Below, piece by piece: positions 1 through 7,793 of a stretch of 10,580 nucleotides of DNA. Within the stretch, counting starts at the first letter, position 1. Each line of letters starts with the position of its first letter. The notes under the pieces are model-generated. The model was not told the origin of the DNA. It ran no database searches and was given only the letters and a program-made list of their open reading frames with translations. The position numbers and the translations under genes are program-made. This DNA comes from Dunaliella salina (Eukaryota > Chlorophyta > Chlorophyceae > Chlamydomonadales > Dunaliellaceae): the NCBI GenBank assembly GCA_002284615.2, contig MU069782.1, forward strand, positions 54,380 through 64,959, written 5' to 3'.

Positions 1-270
1 TGTAAACTTGTTAATGCTAAAGCTGTTACAATTCACCCTATTCTCCTGGGTGTAGGTGGAACTATTTACACTGAGCATACCCTAAAGCAATTCAAACAAC
101 TAGGATTGGATCACCAGCGTGCCTCTAAGCTTGCTCAACAACTTCATGCCCATTCTGTCCAATATGCCCACAAACTAGTCTCCACACGCCGCGCTATTGA
201 AAACAAGAATACTTCCAACTGCCAGGTTCTAGAGCCAGGTGCTTCTAGTAACCCTCCAGATCCACATTAG
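1..270 (+). pseudogene. LINE copy A: C-terminal end of the retrotransposon ORF (partial)
   Basis: This is the last 89 codons and stop of a non-LTR retrotransposon ORF, open from the first base of the window in frame 1. It is collinear with the end of copy B (from 2748): both read an ILLGVGGTIYTEHT block, then QFKQLGL, AQQLHAHSVQYAHKL, and end in NPPDPH and a stop. No catalytic motif falls in this piece; in copy B the matching residues lie just after the nuclease-like ExK. The 5' part lies outside the window, so whether the copy is truncated cannot be judged. Differences from copy B are mostly point changes that keep the frame, so the two copies are fairly young relatives. The assignment as a LINE 3' end rests on the match to copy B and on the UTR and tail that follow. 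Confidence 0.75.
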
Positions 271-404
271 CATTCTCTTTTTCATACCTTGTGGTGGAGG
301 GGGCACACGGCTCTCTTTTGAGCCAATGTGTCTCCTTTTCCTTAATTGATGTAGGGAGGGTTTCTCTGCCTACGTAGTTTTTCTTTTTTTCTTTTCTTTC
401 TTTT
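271..404 (+). mobile_element. LINE copy A 3' UTR, terminal hairpin and pyrimidine tail
   Basis: This non-coding 3' end follows the copy A stop codon. It matches 3018-3151 of copy B: a GGTGGAGGGG block, a GAGCCAATGT block, CCTTAATTGATG, a short inverted repeat at 351-373, then TACGTAG and a tail of T runs broken by single Cs. A C/T tail in place of poly(A), at the same position in both copies, marks the 3' terminus of the element. The junction with unrelated minus-strand LINE sequence is near 404/405. Confidence 0.75.
351..373 (+). repeat. 3'-terminal hairpin of LINE copy A
   Basis: Inverted repeat with arms GTAGGGAGGG and CTCTGCCTAC around a TTT loop. Eight of ten positions are Watson-Crick pairs, one is a G-T (G-U in RNA) pair and one is a G-G mismatch. 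It sits just before the pyrimidine tail, where the element RNA would be bound by its reverse transcriptase. Confidence 0.6.
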
Positions 405-1890
405 CATGGGTGTGGGATTGTCGTTCCCCATCCATGCTAGTGTTGGTAAGGCCGCTCACATGGGTGTTGTTGATACGACGGTAAACTGGGAGGGTGTTTG
501 TTTCAGTGCTTTTGTAAGCAATGATCTTTTGGATAGAGGATGTGTTCAGTTCTTGTTGTGGGGCAAGGTTGACAAGAGCTGCCAGCCTGTTAAGTGCAAT
601 TTTACATTTGTTGTTCACCTTTGGGTGTTTAGCCTGAAGTTGAGAAACTGAGACGATGTGAGTTTTGCGTGGAGATGTAAGCTCGTGTAGCCCACTGATT
701 CCCACATTCAACAGGGGTTGCATAATGCTGGTGATGAGAGTATGGATGTTGTGGGGAGGTGGCTTGTGCAAGGTAAGGGCTTCACGAATGTGCTCTAGCT
801 CCTACTTGAACACACTAGTGCCATTTTTCATGAGATGGAGCTTGCTGGAATGCACGCTTGTCAGCTGGCGGGCGCGCATGTTACAGTTGAGCTGACGTTT
901 TATGTGCAGATTTGTTCCTTCGCGTTTGGTGAGGTAGATTTCAGACAAAGTATTGAGGTTTTCTGTCTGCTTTATTAGGAGGTTAGGCTAACCGTGCGGT
1001 GTCTTACTGATGGGTCCTCGAGGCTTGAAGATAAGGCAAGAGCCTGGCGCCTATGATCTTCTACACAGACTGAAGTGCGTCCTAGTCCAAAATTATTAGG
1101 ATCTTCATGGAGCATTGCTGTAGCTGTGCTCTTCCAGAGCTTGTGTTTGTGTTTGATCGTTTTGTCTATCATGGTGTCCCAGATAATAAGGTCAGAAGGG
1201 GTGCAGGGAGTTACTGCGAAAGAGTACGCAAGGCTGGGGATAGTGGCAGTGCGGACAATGGTCATCACTTGGAGTGGGGATGCATAGGAAGCTTCAAGAT
1301 TATCTAGCTTATTTTTGAGGTTACAGGTCATACGCTGTATCTGGTGCTTCCAGTTCAAGTCCATGCATGGTCATTTGTACCCCAAAATAGAGGAAGGGTT
1401 CATTCGATGGGAGGAACTGGGCCTTCTGCCCTTGGATTTCTATCTGTCCTTGGAGTCTTAGATGGAGTGCTTGTGAAGGAGTCACCCCATTGTAATCTTT
1501 TTTTGAATAGCTGTGTAGAATGCCGGTAGCTTTAGTCTTACTGCCGGATATAATGAGTGCGGGCCAGTCAGAGTAGAGGGTGAGTTTTCTGGCTTGTACT
1601 TTCAGGTCTTGTATTGTGCTGGTTGGGCAGAGGAGGTCATCAGCAAAGGCAGCGCTACTAAGGTTATTTGCAAGGTGGTTGTCATTGGTGTTTTGGTCTG
1701 GGACACATCCATGTTTGTAGCCGCATCCCCCAACATGCAGCCAGCGCAGGAGAGGCTCCATGTAGAGGAGAAAGAGAAAGGGTGAGAGTGTATCACCATG
1801 AATCGGGCAAAGCAAGTCCAGAACTGTGTGGCGGACACTGAGATCCCCAGTGCAGGCCCTGGTGGAAATCCTTATTCAAATATTTTTTGG
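405..1890 (-). pseudogene. Decayed LINE reverse transcriptase (FADD type)
   Basis: Read on the minus strand from about 1890 down, this is the middle and C-terminal part of a LINE ORF. The first part (1815-1321) has a GDTLSPFLFLLYMEPLLRW block (RT palm) and the catalytic box FADD at 1647-1636. It is followed by a region typical of the RT palm and thumb (SGSKTKATG, then YFGVQM). The thumb continues in another frame (1364-975: SYASPLQVMTIVRTATIPSL), then a third frame to about 405. Frameshifts fall near 1360 and 985, and an in-frame TAG sits at 804-802, so the gene is dead. Known RTs of this class copy element RNA at the target site. Sequence upstream of the palm is missing: the RT stops where plus-strand copy B begins. 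This element differs from the YADD-type RT at 3152-4200. The right-hand boundary is approximate. Confidence 0.8.
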
Positions 1891-3017
1891 CTAGCCAAGG
1901 AAGAAAGAGTGCATGCTGCAGGCACATCTGCGGGTCCACCACCCGCCCCCAAGCTTACCTATCTCCCCAATCTTCGAGATGCCCTCAAATCCCACATGCA
2001 TTCTAAACACAAGCTTGGATATGCCAATGTCAAAACAGGTTACTACTCTTACTATCAAAACTTGTTACCGCAAGTAGATAAAAATATCAGCAATGCCTTT
2101 AGAAATATGCCCAACATTTCTGTACCCATGAAGCGTACCATCCTGCAGTACGCACAGGCACCCTCTACAACCAAAAACATGCAGTACGTTTTATAAGTTC
2201 AACTGATCCATCTTGCCCCTTGCCAGGCTGCCGCCATTTGGACAGCACACTCCACATGCTCTCTGGCTGCCAAAACCGTATCATCTCCAACATGATTACT
2301 GAACGCCATAACATTGCTGGCAGAATGATTACTAAAGCACTCAGCAAATGCCCTGTAGGGGCAGGCCTGGTATACACAGACATAGGAAGCGATTTCAAAC
2401 TCGATCAACACAATCTCCAACTCCCTGCATATGCCTCAAACAGAACTTTACCTGCTTACTTATTCCCCCGTAACCTCTCTGAGAGGAAAAGACTCAACTC
2501 CAGTCGACCAGATGCTGTTTTGATCACCCCTTTTAATGCCAAACATACTTCAAACAGTGATTCTCATATCCATTCACATCACGATTTGCGCAGGACCACA
2601 AGAAGGACCATCAATGCTAGNCGAGTCGGGCAACCACATGAATCTCATGTCAAGGATCGTCATGTGCGCCTCATAGAAACCAAGTTCTGTGAGGACACTA
2701 GGCCTGAACATCAGTTACATGCGGCAAAGCAGCAGCATTCAGACCTCTGTAAGATTATTAGTGCTAAAGCTGTTTCCATTCATCCTATCCTCCTGGGTGT
2801 TGGTGGAACTATTTATACTGAGCATACCATGAAGCAATTCAAACAACTAGGATTGGGTCATCAGCGTGCCACTAGGCTTGCTCAACAACTTCACGCACAT
2901 TCTGTTCAATATGCCCACAAACTTGCCACCACACACCGCGCCATTGAACATAACAATACTTCCCACAGCCAGAGTACAGAGACAGGTACTTCTCGTAACC
3001 CTCCAGATCCCCATTAG
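1890..3017 (+). pseudogene. LINE copy B: C-terminal half with zinc knuckle and PD-ExK nuclease-like domain
   Basis: This is the plus-strand C-terminal part of a LINE ORF, about 370 codons. A first segment (frame ending at 2196) has YYSYYQNLLPQ and MKRTILQY. At about 2151 one base appears to be missing, and the ORF continues in another frame to the stop at 3015-3017. That segment holds a zinc knuckle C-x4-C-x7-H-x4-C (first Cys codon 2214-2216), followed by TERHNIAGRMI, then RPDAVLI (Pro-Asp codons 2508-2513), and IETKFCED with Glu at 2676-2678 and Lys at 2682-2684. A CCHC knuckle followed by PD...ExK is the layout of the restriction-like endonuclease of R2-group LINEs, which nicks the target DNA. 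The nuclease assignment is inferred from motif order. Base 2621 is an N, leaving one Arg/Ser codon undecided. The 5' limit is approximate, and the RT part of this copy is absent. Confidence 0.8.
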
Positions 3018-3119
3018 CTCTCTCTTTTTCTTACCTTGCGGTGGAGGGGACTCACGGCTCTTTGAGCCAATGTCTCCTTTTCCTTAATTGATGTAGGGAG
3101 AGTTTCTCTTCCTACGTAG

Positions 3120-3150
<31 letters not shown>

Positions 3151-3151
3151 C
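3018..3151 (+). mobile_element. LINE copy B 3' UTR, terminal hairpin and pyrimidine tail
   Basis: This is the counterpart of 271-404. After the stop come the GGTGGAGGGG block, GAGCCAATGT, CCTTAATTGATG, a strong hairpin at 3093-3115, TACGTAG and a TTTTC-type repeat tail ending near 3151. The next bases (from 3152) are minus-strand RT coding sequence just downstream of YADD, so this copy appears to be inserted in, or rearranged next to, another LINE. Confidence 0.75.
3093..3115 (+). repeat. 3'-terminal hairpin of LINE copy B
   Basis: Inverted repeat with arms GTAGGGAGAG and CTCTTCCTAC around a TTT loop: nine Watson-Crick pairs and one G-U pair in RNA. It occupies the same place as 351-373 in copy A. 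The two copies differ in the arms yet keep the fold. Confidence 0.65.
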
Positions 3152-4200
3152 ACCTGGGTCATTAATAGTTAAGTCATCTGCATACAGCATGTATGGCACA
3201 CCATGTACTCCATCTCCTATCAAGGCACCTTTTATCCTTTCACTGATGTGTCTGCCCATGTCATTGATGTACAGAGAAAACAAGAGAGGGGACAGAGGAC
3301 AACCTTGCTTAACTCCATTTGTAGGATGCACACGTGCCCTTTTATCCCCATCCATCGAAATACATTCGTCATCCTGGTACATCTCTATAATTGCATGTAG
3401 AAGTAGTGCAGGCATGGCAATGCGCTGCAGATGGTCCCAAAGTTGCAAGTGAGGTACAGTATCATAGGCTTGAGAGGAGTCTATGAAGGCAGCATGCAGT
3501 CTAGGTGATTGCTGTGGTTTGAGCTTTTTTGCAGCATGCTTCAGGTGCCTCAAAATACAAAGGGGATGCGGCGTGCTCCCACCTGGATGAAACCCAAAAT
3601 GGGTATCAGGGACCATACGTCTCTGAACACACCAATCTGTCACCAAGTCTTTCAACACATTTGAAATGCGGTACATAACCCCACTAACAGCGATGATCCT
3701 GTAGTTCCCAGAATTTGACGTAGCTCCCTTTTACGCAGAGGACTCAATTTTGCAACCTTCCACACTTTAGGGATCGTAGCTTTACTCAATAAAACCCTGA
3801 ACATGCGTGCTATCCAGAGGCACCAGCACGTTAATGTAATCCACTCTCCGACCACGCTCGAGGGGCAACACAGGCATATTTAAGGAAGGGTATAGGAATA
3901 CCATATAATCTAGGTGAAGCGCCCGCATGAACTTTGCGATATGGGATCCAACCAGCTGGATAAGGAGAGTCTTGTGCCCCTGACCCCTGCTGAGGAAGAC
4001 GTGTGCAATGGCTAACAATCTGGTGTCTAAACTGGAGGCCATGCGCGTTGAGTTGAGAAGATGAGAACACCCATCCCAACAATCTTTGGGAAGGGCATGG
4101 ACTAGGTTTGTTGTGGGGCTTACCATGTAGGGCTTTGGCAGGCTTTAACTGGCTCTGTGCATGCATGTGCTTGTCATGGTCGCGGTGTGCTGTCATGAAA
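3152..4200 (-). pseudogene. Decayed LINE reverse transcriptase (YADD type)
   Basis: Minus-strand RT domain. In coding order it has an EFLKYA-like stretch (written FLKYACVAP, near 3880), IARMFRVLLSKATIPKVWKVAKLSPL (about 3810-3735), NYRIIAVSGVMYRI in another frame, a GFHPGGST block, the first catalytic region AFIDSSQAYD (3490-3461), GVKQGCPLSPLLFSLYINDM, and the catalytic box YADD at 3184-3173. Coding sequence stops a few residues later at the tail of copy B, so the thumb and C-terminal domains are missing. At least two frameshifts are visible (near 3730, and around 3840-3880), so it is not functional. Residues such as KQGCPLSP suggest it may be the RT half of the same family as copies A and B, but no overlapping segment proves it. 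The upstream limit is uncertain; minus-strand reading frames without clear RT motifs continue to about 4370. Confidence 0.82.
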
Positions 4201-4377
4201 CATGTTCTATCGTGGGCCTTGTACCGGTTTGGCTCATGGTCGTGCGTTTTGCAGCCTCGTGCTCCTGCTTGCGCAGGCTATGTGGTTCCAGAGTGTCTTG
4301 GGTGTAGGCCAAACTGTACCTCATGGTTCTCCAGCATGACCTTGCCTACTTGTGTATTTAATGTAGGATCACGTATC

Positions 4378-4437
4378 ATGATAGCCACGGATATGATAGC
4401 CACGGATTTGATAGCCACGGATTTGATAGCCAAGGAT
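4378..4437. repeat. 15-bp tandem repeat, 4 copies
   Basis: Four contiguous 15-bp units, consensus WTGATAGCCACGGAT, at 4378-4392, 4393-4407, 4408-4422 and 4423-4437. The last has one A for C change. Because 15 is a multiple of 3, every frame shows a five-residue repeat, so the short ORFs here are by-products of the repeat. Confidence 0.9.
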
Positions 4438-4441
4438 TTTT

Positions 4442-4600
4442 TTCCATGCAAACACGTTTCTGCAACAAAATGGTAAAAAAAATGGTACAAAATGGAAAAC
4501 ATTCACCAAGGTAGTTTTCATTTGTTCCATGCAAACACGTTTCTGCAACAAAATGGTAAAAAAAATGGTACAAAATGGTAAACATCCACCAAGGTAGTTT
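4442..4600. repeat. 76-bp direct duplication (83-bp period)
   Basis: Copies at 4442-4517 and 4525-4600 start TTCCATGCAAACACG, contain AATGGTAAAAAAAATGG, and end CACCAAGGTAGTTT. Only two differences were seen by eye. The near identity implies recent duplication. It directly adjoins the 15-bp array. Confidence 0.9.
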
Positions 4601-4756
4601 GTCTTGGCTAGTGTTTTTGTTAAATTTGAGAGCTGGTGATTGGCGGCCTCCGGGCAAGCGTAAACATTTCTTTATTTAGCTGGTGATTGTTTCCAGCTGC
4701 CGATCAGCCAGAGATTCGGGCTGTAGGCTAACGCTTGTAAACGCTTGTAAACCGCT

Positions 4757-5015
4757 GAGTCTGGGCATCTAGGGGCATGACGGACGACTCTCTAGATCCT
4801 CATCAGCTCTGTTTCTGGCTCTCTTTTTGGCTGGCTGTGTCTAGTGTAGATTCTGAGGGCCTTCTGAACAATCTGGCTAAAGGTCCCCAAATGTAAATCT
4901 AAATCTAAATCTGAGGGCCTCCTGAGGCTTCTAACTTTCCAGTCAGGAGCACTTCCCTTAATGCACGTGGTCTCTGGCCTGCATTGACTTTTCTTTTCTT
5001 TTCCTTTACTTGCCC
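4757..5015 (+). mobile_element. LINE copy C: 3' end of a second family
   Basis: This 3' end fragment is collinear with copy D: GAGTCTGGGC, a degraded coding end up to AGATCCTCATCAG, TGTTTCTGGCTCTC, GGCTGTGTCTAGT, TGAGGGCCTTCTG, then TTCCCTTAATGCACG and a pyrimidine tail of TTTTC units ending near 5010. The coding end is too mutated to read. It contains one copy of the element that copy D has in triplicate, and its own internal partial duplication of TCTGAGGGCCT plus three AAATCT units (4895-4912). Confidence 0.6.
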
Positions 5016-5529
5016 ATATTCATTTTGAAAACAAGAGAGGGCCAAGCAGCCGATACGCCTGGCTGAAGACTTGATTCCATTGCAAACACTCTCTAACTGA
5101 TAGGCCAGAAAAGAGTTGGAAAAGGTTTTAAGTAGTACTGCTTTAGTTTAGTGTCAGCTCTGGCGATTTCCTTTGCTGCTTGAAGGGTTAGAGCATCTGC
5201 ATCTTTGTTTCAACGTTTCAACAAGCATTGAAGCATGTTTGTTTCAACGTTTCAACAAGCATTGAAGCACAAATGCCGTTGCGTGGTTTGATTTTTGAGG
5301 TGTGCTTGTGTCTCTGAAATGTTTACAAAATCTGAAGCCCTTTAAACAGGTTATATGCAAGTGATGGGCAGGTATACGGGTTTGAGAAGTTGAATTGGTC
5401 AGTATATTTGTGCTGCAGAGCTATGGAGACGGCTACAAGTTCTGCTCTATTCATTGTGTTAATTGGTCTATGGCCTTTGGGGTCAATTGTGCAAGTGACA
5501 ATTATTGCAAGGCTACCAACGTTCTGCTA
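5016..5529. other. Intergenic stretch with no recognisable gene
   Basis: About 500 bp without a supported coding region, RNA gene or element end. The only clear structure is the 32-bp duplication at 5204-5269. Confidence 0.5.
5204..5269. repeat. 32-bp direct duplication (34-bp period)
   Basis: Two identical 32-bp copies at 5204-5235 and 5238-5269, each beginning TTTGTTTCAACG and ending CATTGAAGCA. Inside each copy TTTCAAC occurs twice. Non-coding. Confidence 0.9.
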
Positions 5530-5628
5530 ATAAAGGAGGAGGCTGGACGCGCGGCGGCGGAGGACAGGAGGAGGAGAGTCTGGGCGTCAAGAGGCATGGC
5601 GAGCAGCAACCCTCCAGATCCTCACTAG
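5530..5628 (+). pseudogene. LINE copy D: last about 30 codons of the ORF
   Basis: A short, strikingly GC-rich stretch in an otherwise AT-leaning neighbourhood reads EEAGRAAAEDRRRRVWASRG and then ends SSNPPDPH-stop (stop 5626-5628). The final residues match the ends of copies A and B, although the preceding sequence and the 3' UTR belong to a different family. The abrupt base-composition change near 5530 is taken as the 5' truncation point. A longer reading frame from 5395 exists, but its upstream part shows no coding character and probably comes from flanking DNA. It is a 5'-truncated, non-functional retrotransposon remnant. Confidence 0.6.
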
Positions 5629-5880
5629 ATCTGTTTCTGGCTCTCTCCTAGTTTAGCTGTGTCTAGTATAGGTTCCGATCAGGCTAGCTGTGTCTAGTAC
5701 AGGTTCTGATCTCTCCTAAACTAGCTGTGTCTAGTACAGGTTCTCATGAGGGCCTTCTGCCAGACCAGTGGTGAGGCCACTGCTTCCTTGCTAGCCTGCT
5801 AGCTTGTTAGTCAGTGGACCTTCCCTTAATGCACGCGGCCTCTGGCTTGCAAAGACTTGTCTTTTTGTTTTTCTTTTAAA
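5629..5880 (+). mobile_element. LINE copy D 3' UTR and tail
   Basis: 3' UTR matching copy C: ATCTGTTTCTGGCTCTC, a 27-bp unit present three times (5654-5748), GAGGGCCTTCTG, then TTCCCTTAATGCACGCGGCC at 5821-5840 and a T-rich, C-interrupted tail to about 5877. The TTCC(C)TTAAT block near the end is also present, one base different, in the copy A/B UTR. Confidence 0.65.
5654..5748. repeat. 27-bp repeat, 3 interspersed copies
   Basis: Units at 5654-5680, 5685-5711 and 5722-5748 read TAGCTGTGTCTAGTA, then Y, then AGGTTC and a variable end. They are separated by 4 and 10 bp. Copy C has a single unit, so the array grew after the copies diverged, or copy C lost units. Confidence 0.85.
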
Positions 5881-6515
5881 GAAGGAAGCAAAATTTTGTG
5901 AGCGTTCATTGGCAGCAAGAAAAGCAAAGGCAGAGGTCCACACAAATCATCATCTAGCGTCAATTGAGAAATAAACAAACAAAGATGAGCATGAAGTAAT
6001 GGCTTTAACTTATTGCACTAACAATCCCAACATTTAGTGGATGCAGTATGCAGGATCACAAACATGTTCAAGTCTAGATTAAACTTATGCACACCCTTCC
6101 ATAGAGCTTGCACACCTTGCCAAGACCCTAGCCCTCCAAACAGCTTTAAATTTGCAGCTGCACATCCAGGAGGAAAACAGATAGCATGATCCCAAAACCA
6201 TACAGGAATAATAGAGAGATCTTGCACACATCCCACACCTTGAAGCAAGCACTTTGAACGATGCCAGCATCGTCCCTCTCAGTATGCTGGGCCTCGGTAG
6301 GTGAAAGCTGAGAACCTGGCCTTTGAATTTATTGAGCTCAGTGAAGTAATGTTCACCACTTTTAAGCACTTCACTTATTGCATATGTTCCCTTGAATAGC
6401 ATGCTTCAACAACACATGGCATCTGAAAGACAAAATACAGTTCTCTGTCTGAACACTGTTTATGGGTGCATCCTTCATGTTTGGCCCAAATAACATTGAT
6501 CCCACCTGCTTTGTG
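5881..6515. other. Stretch with no recognisable gene
   Basis: Overlapping reading frames of 75-105 codons exist on the minus strand (6018-6402), but none shows a known motif, consistent splice sites or distinct codon use. It lies downstream of the minus-strand membrane-protein gene and could partly be its 3' UTR. No TGTAA-type signal of the kind green algae use was seen on that strand between 5900 and 6984. Confidence 0.4.
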
Positions 6516-6580
6516 AGGACCCTGCTAGCTTGCAAGTTAGGGAGTATTCCCTTAATGTACGAGGCCTTCGGCTGGGACAG
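6516..6580 (+). mobile_element. LINE copy E: degraded 3' UTR end of the copy C/D family
   Basis: CCTGCTAGCTTG followed by TTAG, then TTCCCTTAATG at 6547-6557 and ACGAGGCCTTCGGCT. The order and spacing match 5790-5850 of copy D, with several changes. Only the terminal part is recognisable and the tail is not well preserved. Confidence 0.4.
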
Positions 6581-6678
6581 AATTCCTGTTTCTCTTCCCG
6601 TCTGCTTATTCATCAAATACAGCACCAGGCAAAGCGGCCATGGGCATGGGCATGGGTTCAGGAGCATGCAACCCTCTC

Positions 6679-6750
6679 TGGCTGCTTACTAAACCCTGAC
6701 TGCTTACTAGACCATGGCTGCTTACCAAATCCTGGCTGCTTACTGCCCCT
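6679..6750. repeat. 18-bp tandem repeat, 4 copies
   Basis: Units at 6679-6696, 6697-6714, 6715-6732 and 6733-6750 share TGRCTGCTTACY and vary in the last six bases. On the minus strand the unit reads as a six-residue repeat (LVSSQG-like). It lies about 230 bp past the stop codon of the membrane-protein gene, so it is more likely 3' UTR than coding. A short GGGCAT array sits just upstream (6641-6656). Confidence 0.85.
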
Positions 6751-6983
6751 CCCAAGCCCGGGCTTTGCTGTCGCCATATTTCCACAGGTGTCCTACATTC
6801 ACTAGGGCATGCACTCAACAGCACACCTGCAATGCAAGGGTTCAGAGCAGATGGGCAATTTGAACTTGATAGCGTCCACTGAAATGAAATACTGCAACTA
6901 CAGCTTCCTGACACACGACAGACTGCAACTTTCAAGCACCCTGCGCTCAGGGAAGCTGGAGTCCAAATGCGGGAGACTTTTTG

Positions 6984-7754
6984 CTATGCACTACCCCCAT
7001 TACCTGCTTTTTGTTCCTTGTCCAAAACAGCCTTCTTCAATTTGCCCACTACAGTGGTTGCCCTCTTTTCGCTCACTTTGTGGACATACCTCTTCAACAT
7101 CCTGAAATTCTGGTAGAAAGTCTGCGAACAAAACAAAGGCGCCCTTTGGAAATGATGTGTGTGCATTGAGCATGTCAACGAAGACAACACCTGTCCTGCA
7201 AATGAAGTGCAGTCTAGATATCCTCATTGGATTCAGGAACATCTCTCCCATCTACTAACCAAATGCTCACGCTAAGGTAAAATGTTCAAACAAGGGCCAC
7301 CCCAGCCCCTCTAAAGGTTTGCCATCATTCCTCACAAAGTACAGTATACATAGGGCCACAACAGCCCCTCTAAGGATTTACCACTCACCCCTCTACTATG
7401 AAGCCCAAAGATTCACCTCTCAATACTCACATTCAGATACAATGAAACTAGGGCCACCACGGCCCCTCCCCAAATGCAGGTGAGCACAAGAGCCACGATC
7501 CGCGAGGCATTGAGCCAAGTTATTGTTACAACGGCCGCGCACAGCAGCAACAGTGAACAGCAGAAGAGGACGATCATCGCTTCGTGAAGAGGAGAAATGA
7601 AAGTGATGAATTCCCCCGCATGGCTTGCGGAGGCCATCCACGCTGTCATGCTCATGCAAATAGTGGCAAGGATGAGCACAGCAGCTGAGGAAATCCCAGA
7701 CGTGGAGTTGCAGATTTGGAACACCGTTCCAAGAGGGCGATCAATGTGGTCCAT
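6984..7754 (-). CDS. Small three-pass membrane protein, two or more exons
   Basis: Spliced minus-strand gene. Exon 7754-7431 encodes 108 residues from ATG (MDHIDRPLGTVFQICNS...) and ends at a consensus donor GTGAGT (7430-7425). The next exon, 7121-6984, follows a strong acceptor (T-rich tract then TTCGCAG), keeps phase 0, and adds 45 residues starting TFYQNFRML and ending at TAG (6986-6984). The predicted protein is 153 residues. It has hydrophobic segments at about 20-42, 58-80 and 84-106, then a lysine/arginine-rich tail (KRYVHK, GKLKKAVLDK) probably facing the cytosol. It may be longer: the frame stays open 13 codons above the ATG to another good acceptor (TCGCAG at 7799-7794), with a stop just beyond, so 7793-7431 could be an internal exon. 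The layout resembles small multi-pass families such as MARVEL/CASP-like proteins, but no diagnostic residue was found and the function is unknown. Confidence 0.65.
7122..7430 (-). other. Intron of the membrane-protein gene, with repeated exon-end copies
   Basis: 309-bp intron, donor GTGAGTATTG and acceptor TTTTGTTCGCAG. It contains two degenerate copies of the end of the preceding exon, at about 7326-7371 and 7262-7312, each with an AGGGGCTG-GTGGCCCT core followed by a GTGAGG or GTGAGC donor-like site. The last about 75 bp (7122-7195) resemble the bases in front of the other acceptor at 7794. Confidence 0.6.
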
Positions 7755-7793
7755 CTCGATGGGTGGATGATAAATGGCAGGAAACGTGAAAGT

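Noticed and set aside
406..1785. Plus-strand reading frames of 60-80 codons across the first 1.8 kb
   Set aside because: They are antisense to the minus-strand LINE reverse transcriptase, which carries the recognisable motifs.
3189..3452. Plus-strand frames of 65-87 codons
   Set aside because: Antisense shadow of the YADD-type RT, with no independent motif.
4108..4476. 122-codon plus-strand frame with an IATD-type repeat
   Set aside because: The repeat part is a by-product of the 15-bp DNA array, and the Cys/Trp-rich upstream part shows no coding signal.
4895..4912. Three AAATCT units as possible telomere-like repeat
   Set aside because: Neither strand gives TTTAGGG or TTTTAGGG, and three 6-bp units in a decayed UTR are more simply slippage.
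5395..5529. Upstream part of the 77-codon frame ending at 5628 as a real protein N-terminus
   Set aside because: Base composition changes sharply near 5530. The upstream part looks like flanking DNA that happens to be open.
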